64,000 bases of DNA from NCBI RefSeq assembly GCF_036711975.1, contig NC_091972.1, forward strand, positions 26,603,001 through 26,667,000, in the 5' to 3' direction. Of the stretch, positions 60,408 through 64,000 are shown one piece after another (the stretch's first letter is position 1; the number at the start of each line of letters is the position of its first letter). This DNA comes from Onthophagus taurus. Taxonomy: Eukaryota; Arthropoda; Insecta; Coleoptera; Scarabaeidae. The position numbers and the translations under genes are program-made. The notes below the pieces were generated by a model. That model was given only the letters and a program-made list of their open reading frames with translations. It did no database searches and was not told where the DNA came from.

Positions 60408-61200
60408 TATATAGAAAACCTACACAGACGGATGTAATCATTCCGCAAAATTCTCAACATGATCACACACAAAAAATGGCGGCATTCAGGGCTTAAATAC
60501 ACAGAGCCCTAAACACGAACCTAAACAAGATTGAATTGAACAAGGAAATTAACATAATAAAACAAATAGGTCGAAACAACGGATACCGAACAGAATTGAT
60601 TGATAGAATGTTTGAAAAACAGAAGAATAAAAACAGTCTTAATAGACAGATAACACTCAACATTCCACAAGAAAATAATAACAAAATATACAGGACATTG
60701 GAATATCAGGGTAATATAAATAATAAAATAAAAAGGATCCTCAAAAGATATAATATCACACTCATATCCAAAAGTAAGAACACCATTGGACAAATCCTTA
60801 TAAACAATAAAGACAAAATAGACAAAATGGAAGATAATGGAGTATACAAATTAGAGTGCGGCACATGTGGTGCGGTCTACATTGGAGAAACTAGAAGATC
60901 ATTGAAAACTAGAATTAAAGAACACAAAAATCAACAAAGGTCCAATTTCGGAAGACACCTTATCTTCAACGGAGATCACAAATTTGATGAAAGAGACAAT
61001 TCCCAATTAATACACCGAATAAATAAAAATAACTTAATTGAGACCTTGGAAAACTATGAAATTAATAAGTTTAAACATAACCATCCAGGACAGACATGTT
61101 TGAACGACCAAATAACACGTGTTTGTGGGGTGGTTAGGGTAGTTAACTCCAGCCACCTCTTAATGTCGTATAGGGTTTATTTTACTGCGTAAATCTTAAT

Positions 61201-61890
61201 TTACAACTAATTTATGGTTTTCTTCAAAATATTGTTCAAAAGTGTTACAGTTTATCACATTATTCTTAAGGAAAGGGGTTATCTATCATACCCCGTAATT
61301 TTGCAGGGGATGATCAGAGGCAAATAAGAAAAAACACGTCATTAATATTTTTAAACGTACTATGAGGACACATAATATCGCCAAAATCGACAGGGTAATT
61401 TTTAAAATATTCCAAAAAACTAGGGGTAGTTTACCCCCTGAGTTCCTCAGATATATGTGTGACATATCAATGAAAATGAATATCAGTTTAAATTTACCAC
61501 ATTTCGATAGCTATTTTCGTTTTCAGCCTACAAGCGAATATATATATTTCGCCCCGATTTCCAACCCTTATAACTCGCCCCAGGGGCTTTATTAGCACGT
61601 ATAAAAAAATTCGTAAACCTTATTTTTGGCCATACTATCGCTGTACCAAATTTCAACAAAATCGGTGAGGGACAATTCTGATACTGCCTATAATAATTAA
61701 TTCTGATATTAGTACATTATGTACTTGTATTACATTTTAATTACTTACTCGTTACGTTAAAAATCCTCTGTACTAAATGCACCAAAAATCTACACGATAT
61801 TTTTAATATGTACGAAATACACAAAACCTTACTCTGAAGCACAACACTCTGCGGTACAACTTCAACCAACGTTTGTATTTATAGCAATAC
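61201..61890. other. No recognised gene
   Basis: AT-rich sequence between the Penelope-like element and the LINE. The 77-aa frame at 61362-61595 has no recognisable motif. The wording near 61650 (ACCAAATTTCAACAAAATCG) resembles common insect repeat DNA but cannot be assigned. Confidence 0.4.
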
Positions 61891-61899
61891 ATAAGGTTG

Positions 61900-63570
61900 T
61901 TGGTTCCAGGTGACCCTAGATACCATTTGCGCTTGGTGTAAGGGAGAGAACCTCTCAATAAACCCGCAAAAGACAATTGTTGTGCCCTTCACCAGGAAGC
62001 GAAAGTTGGATGGACTAATCTGCCCAACTATCCAAGGTGTAGAAATTCCTTTCTCAAAGGAAGTCAAATATCTAGGAGTAATCCTAGACAAAACCCTGTC
62101 ATGGAATGGACATTTGCAGGGAGTTTTGCACAAAGCTAGACTATCCTTGTGGACTTGTCACAGTCTTTGTGGAAAAAATTGGGGTCTTACCCCTGAAAGA
62201 CTGTACTGGCTCTATGTGACTGTGGTTAGACCTATGATCACATACGGAGCAGCAGCCTGGTATAGGAAAGTCCGACAGACTTCAGTTATCAGTAAACTTT
62301 CACGAATTCAACGAGTAGCTGGATTGGCAATCTCTGGTGCGATAGACACAACACCAACTCTAGCAATGGAGGTTCTGCTTGGCCTATCTCCTCTGCACTT
62401 GCATATAGAGAAAGTGGCTAGAACAACCATTTACAGATTTAAGCAATATGCTCAAAACTGTTCCGACATGTCCTACCAATGGGCTGCGGAAGACATTATA
62501 AGCACTGATACTGTGCTATCAATGTCGTCAGATTTGGCGGTATCACTATCAGTGATTAATGCTCGATACCAGATTGTACTGCCTGAGCGGCAGTCCTGGA
62601 TCGAAAATGAAAATTCTCTGGTTCAGGCAGACATTTGCTTGTACACAGATGGATCAAAAACGCCTGAAGGGGTAGGAGCAGGAGTATACTGCCAGACACC
62701 TCGAATTAAGCACGCTTACAGCCTGGGTACGTACTGTACTGTATTCCAGGCGGAAGTATTTGCTATTGACATGGGTGCTAAAATCCTTCTTGAAAAAGGG
62801 GTGAAGAACATGACAGTACGAATTTTCTCAGACAGTCAAGCCGCTCTCCAGGCGCTGCAAGCCGTGAAAACGGTGTCGGCTCTGGTTAATGATTGTAAGA
62901 TAACATTAAACACACTGAGTTGTGATAACAGAGTCTCTCTGATCTGGGTCCCGGGTCACTCTGGGGTTGCTGGCAATGAAGCGGCAGATAAACTAGCACG
63001 AGATGGCAGCGCTGAAGCGTTTGTGGGGCCGGAACCAGCAGTTGGTATATCATTTGCGATGGCCAAATATAGGATTGGACTGTGGGCTGAAGAGAGACTT
63101 CGCCTACTGTGGACCAGTTCTCCTGGAATGAGACATGCTAAGGTGTTTATTAACATCGCCACTGTCAAACCCGGGAATATTTTAGGACTTGCCCGTAGTA
63201 GCATAAAAGTTCTAATGGGTGTTTTTACTGGGCACTGCCGATTAAAAGCACACCTCAACTTGTTGGGTTTAGCCGACGATGTTGAATGCCGACTATGTGC
63301 GGAGGAAGCAGAGACGGTTGAGCATGTTTTATGCCATTGCCCTGCCGTTAACCGTATCAGATTCTCGATTTTTGGGTCGCAGTTTATCTCCTCAAAGGAT
63401 CTGAATGACCTTTCGCCGAGCAAGGTATTAATGTTCGTTAAGAGCATTGGAGTGCACGGTGAAATTTCATAACGATATCTATCGGGGTACAATAGATCCT
63501 TAGGGTCACGGTGCAAGGTTGGTTGGTCCGCCTACCCGATATGTATTCTATGTAATGTAATGTAATGTAA
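61900..63570 (+). mobile_element. 5'-truncated LINE with RNase H domain
   Basis: The open frame 61910-63472 (520 aa; the ATG is incidental) starts in the RT thumb: NLSINPQKTIVVPFTRKRKL and VKYLGVILDKTLSWNGHLQ. An RNase H domain follows at about residues 240-365: CLYTDGSKTPEGVGAGVY (Asp), FQAEVFAIDMGAK (Glu), IFSDSQAAL (Asp) and LIWVPGHSGVAGNEAADKLA (final Asp). The C-terminal zinc finger is CRLCAEEAETVEHVLCHCP (about 459-477). The 3' end has a (TGTAA)n tail at about 63552-63571. Near-matching AAGGTT(G/C)TTGGT at about 61890 and after the tail may be the target duplication. RNase H plus RT points to the I/R1/Loa side of LINEs. The ORF is intact over this span, so the copy is fairly young. Confidence 0.92.
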
Positions 63571-63734
63571 GGTTCTTGGTGGGGGGAGTGATGTTTCACA
63601 TCATTACCGAATATATCTATTATACATGTTCTAACACGACATTATATCGTGATACGTCAGACACAACGCATGACAAATTTATTAAGAAGCTCCCAAAAAA
63701 AAAATATCTCGCAGGTAGATCATGACTCTATTAA

Positions 63735-63860
63735 CAAGTTAGTTGACCTCCTCCTCAGATAGTTGACCTCCTCCTCGAACCTATCTCTCCAAAAAAATTT
63801 GCCGATTGAAGAACCTCCTCGCATATTTTTAAATACCCGTATACCTTTACATAATAAATT
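63735..63860 (-). repeat. GA-rich repeat at right Polinton edge (inverted)
   Basis: The reverse complement reads ATTATGTAAAGGTATACGGG, then a GCGAGGAGGTTCTTCAATCG unit, then AAATTTTTTTGG and two GAGGAGGAGGTCAACTA units. It matches the left-edge repeats (40200-40675) in opposite orientation. Confidence 0.8.
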
Positions 63861-63870
63861 TAAAAAAATA

Positions 63871-64000
63871 TATCGCAGGTAAGTCATGACTAAGGCCCGG
63901 ATTTATATGCGACAAAAATAAGCAATATAAGTTTTTTATATGTGTTTAAAATTGGTCAAAATATGGACAATATTATGCGGTCAAAACAAAAAAAAATGCA
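63871..64000. other. AT-rich window end
   Basis: Sequence outside or at the outer edge of the right GA-rich repeat. Nothing further can be assigned. Confidence 0.4.

Larger units (their letters stand above)
57190..61200 (+). mobile_element. Penelope-like element with RT and GIY-YIG domains, disrupted
   Basis: The leader at about 57215-57255 has ACCGGTTTCGGTCC...ATCTTCAGG, typical of Penelope-like termini. ORF text from about 57740 includes RMLTKGHKYALQSKP and AMTKYMPNRENI, present twice because of a duplication. RT blocks are PFDITNLYTNVPTNQT (58722-58770), GLPMGSPLSGLLADIFLNEI (58900-58965), RYADDIIVFVNT and INFLDMTIER. A 1196-bp MITE (59212-60407) then interrupts. RKPTQTDVIIPQNSQ resumes right after it. 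The GIY-YIG endonuclease is GVYKLECGTCGAVYIGETRR plus KTRIKEHKNQQ (60840-60935). Sequence after about 61115 departs from the family. The frame has a stop near 58593 and others. Confidence 0.9.
40200..63870. mobile_element. Polinton/Maverick (virus-like transposon), decaying, heavily invaded
   Basis: Polintons are large self-synthesising DNA transposons that encode a protein-primed family B polymerase, a retroviral-type integrase, a packaging ATPase and, in intact copies, capsid proteins and a protease. Polymerase, integrase, ATPase and accessory ORFs are present here at 40848-56652. Related GA-rich repeats lie outside them in opposite orientation: plus sense at 40200-40390 and 40608-40675, and reverse complement at about 63735-63860. 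These are the best candidates for terminal inverted repeats. Six-bp target duplications were not confirmed. No capsid protein or protease frame was recognised. Other mobile elements occupy 41700-43930, 49357-53871, 54942-55995 and 57190-63570. It is not functional as it stands. Confidence 0.72.

Noticed and set aside
62956-63516. 186-aa minus-strand open frame
   Set aside because: Antisense shadow of the LINE RNase H ORF.
57190-63570. Polinton capsid proteins or protease in the right third
   Set aside because: All recognisable coding text there is Penelope-like or LINE; no jelly-roll or Cys-protease motif was found.

Overview
This is animal nuclear DNA, most likely from an insect (possibly a beetle). 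It is AT-rich, has spliced genes with GT-AG introns, and carries an arthropod-type set of transposons: mariner, Tigger/pogo, piggyBac, hAT MITEs, Polinton/Maverick, Penelope-like elements, LINEs and a Ty3/gypsy scrap. No prokaryotic feature, tRNA, rRNA or CRISPR array was seen. The order call is inference from TE flavour only.

Four host genes stand out. KPTN (kaptin, KICSTOR complex) lies on the minus strand at about 3427-5320, and its C-terminal third was not found. POLI (DNA polymerase iota) is a single-exon gene at 6009-7799 that diverges from KPTN. Prp39/PRPF39 (U1 snRNP splicing factor) is on the plus strand: 11 exons from 16365 to 34343 join in frame to 949 codons plus stop. An ACOT13-like hotdog thioesterase is on the minus strand at 34874-35481: 3 exons, exactly 140 codons, convergent with Prp39.

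Layout. 1-2160: decayed Penelope-like element carrying a hAT MITE and a GC-rich retroposed insert. 2160-7830: KPTN with an intronic MITE, then POLI. 8458-12218: two copies of one mariner family. 12640-14898: Tigger/jerky-like transposon with nested inserts. 15085-15585: half of a MITE family that recurs at 22204. 16365-34343: Prp39, whose introns hold a Tigger remnant, a gypsy integrase remnant, about 2 kb of nested giant inverted repeats, a 1-kb MITE, a mariner-type fragment and two piggyBac elements. 34874-35481: ACOT13-like gene. 35990-39395: LINE remnants with a hAT MITE.

40200-63870 is read as one decaying Polinton/Maverick (virus-like transposon), bounded by related GA-rich repeats in opposite orientation. 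It retains protein-primed-type DNA polymerase B (plus strand), then on the minus strand a retroviral-type integrase, two Polinton-associated proteins, a packaging ATPase, a small PPxY-motif protein and a serine/alanine-rich protein. Capsid proteins and the maturation protease were not found. The right third is filled by a Penelope-like element and an RNase H-bearing LINE.

The most interesting object is a 4.5-kb element at 49357-53871 lodged in the packaging-ATPase gene. It has short CAC..AGAGAAA inverted ends and a TA target duplication, and removing it restores the ATPase reading frame. It carries an eight-exon gene for a SAM-domain protein and no transposase that I can recognise.
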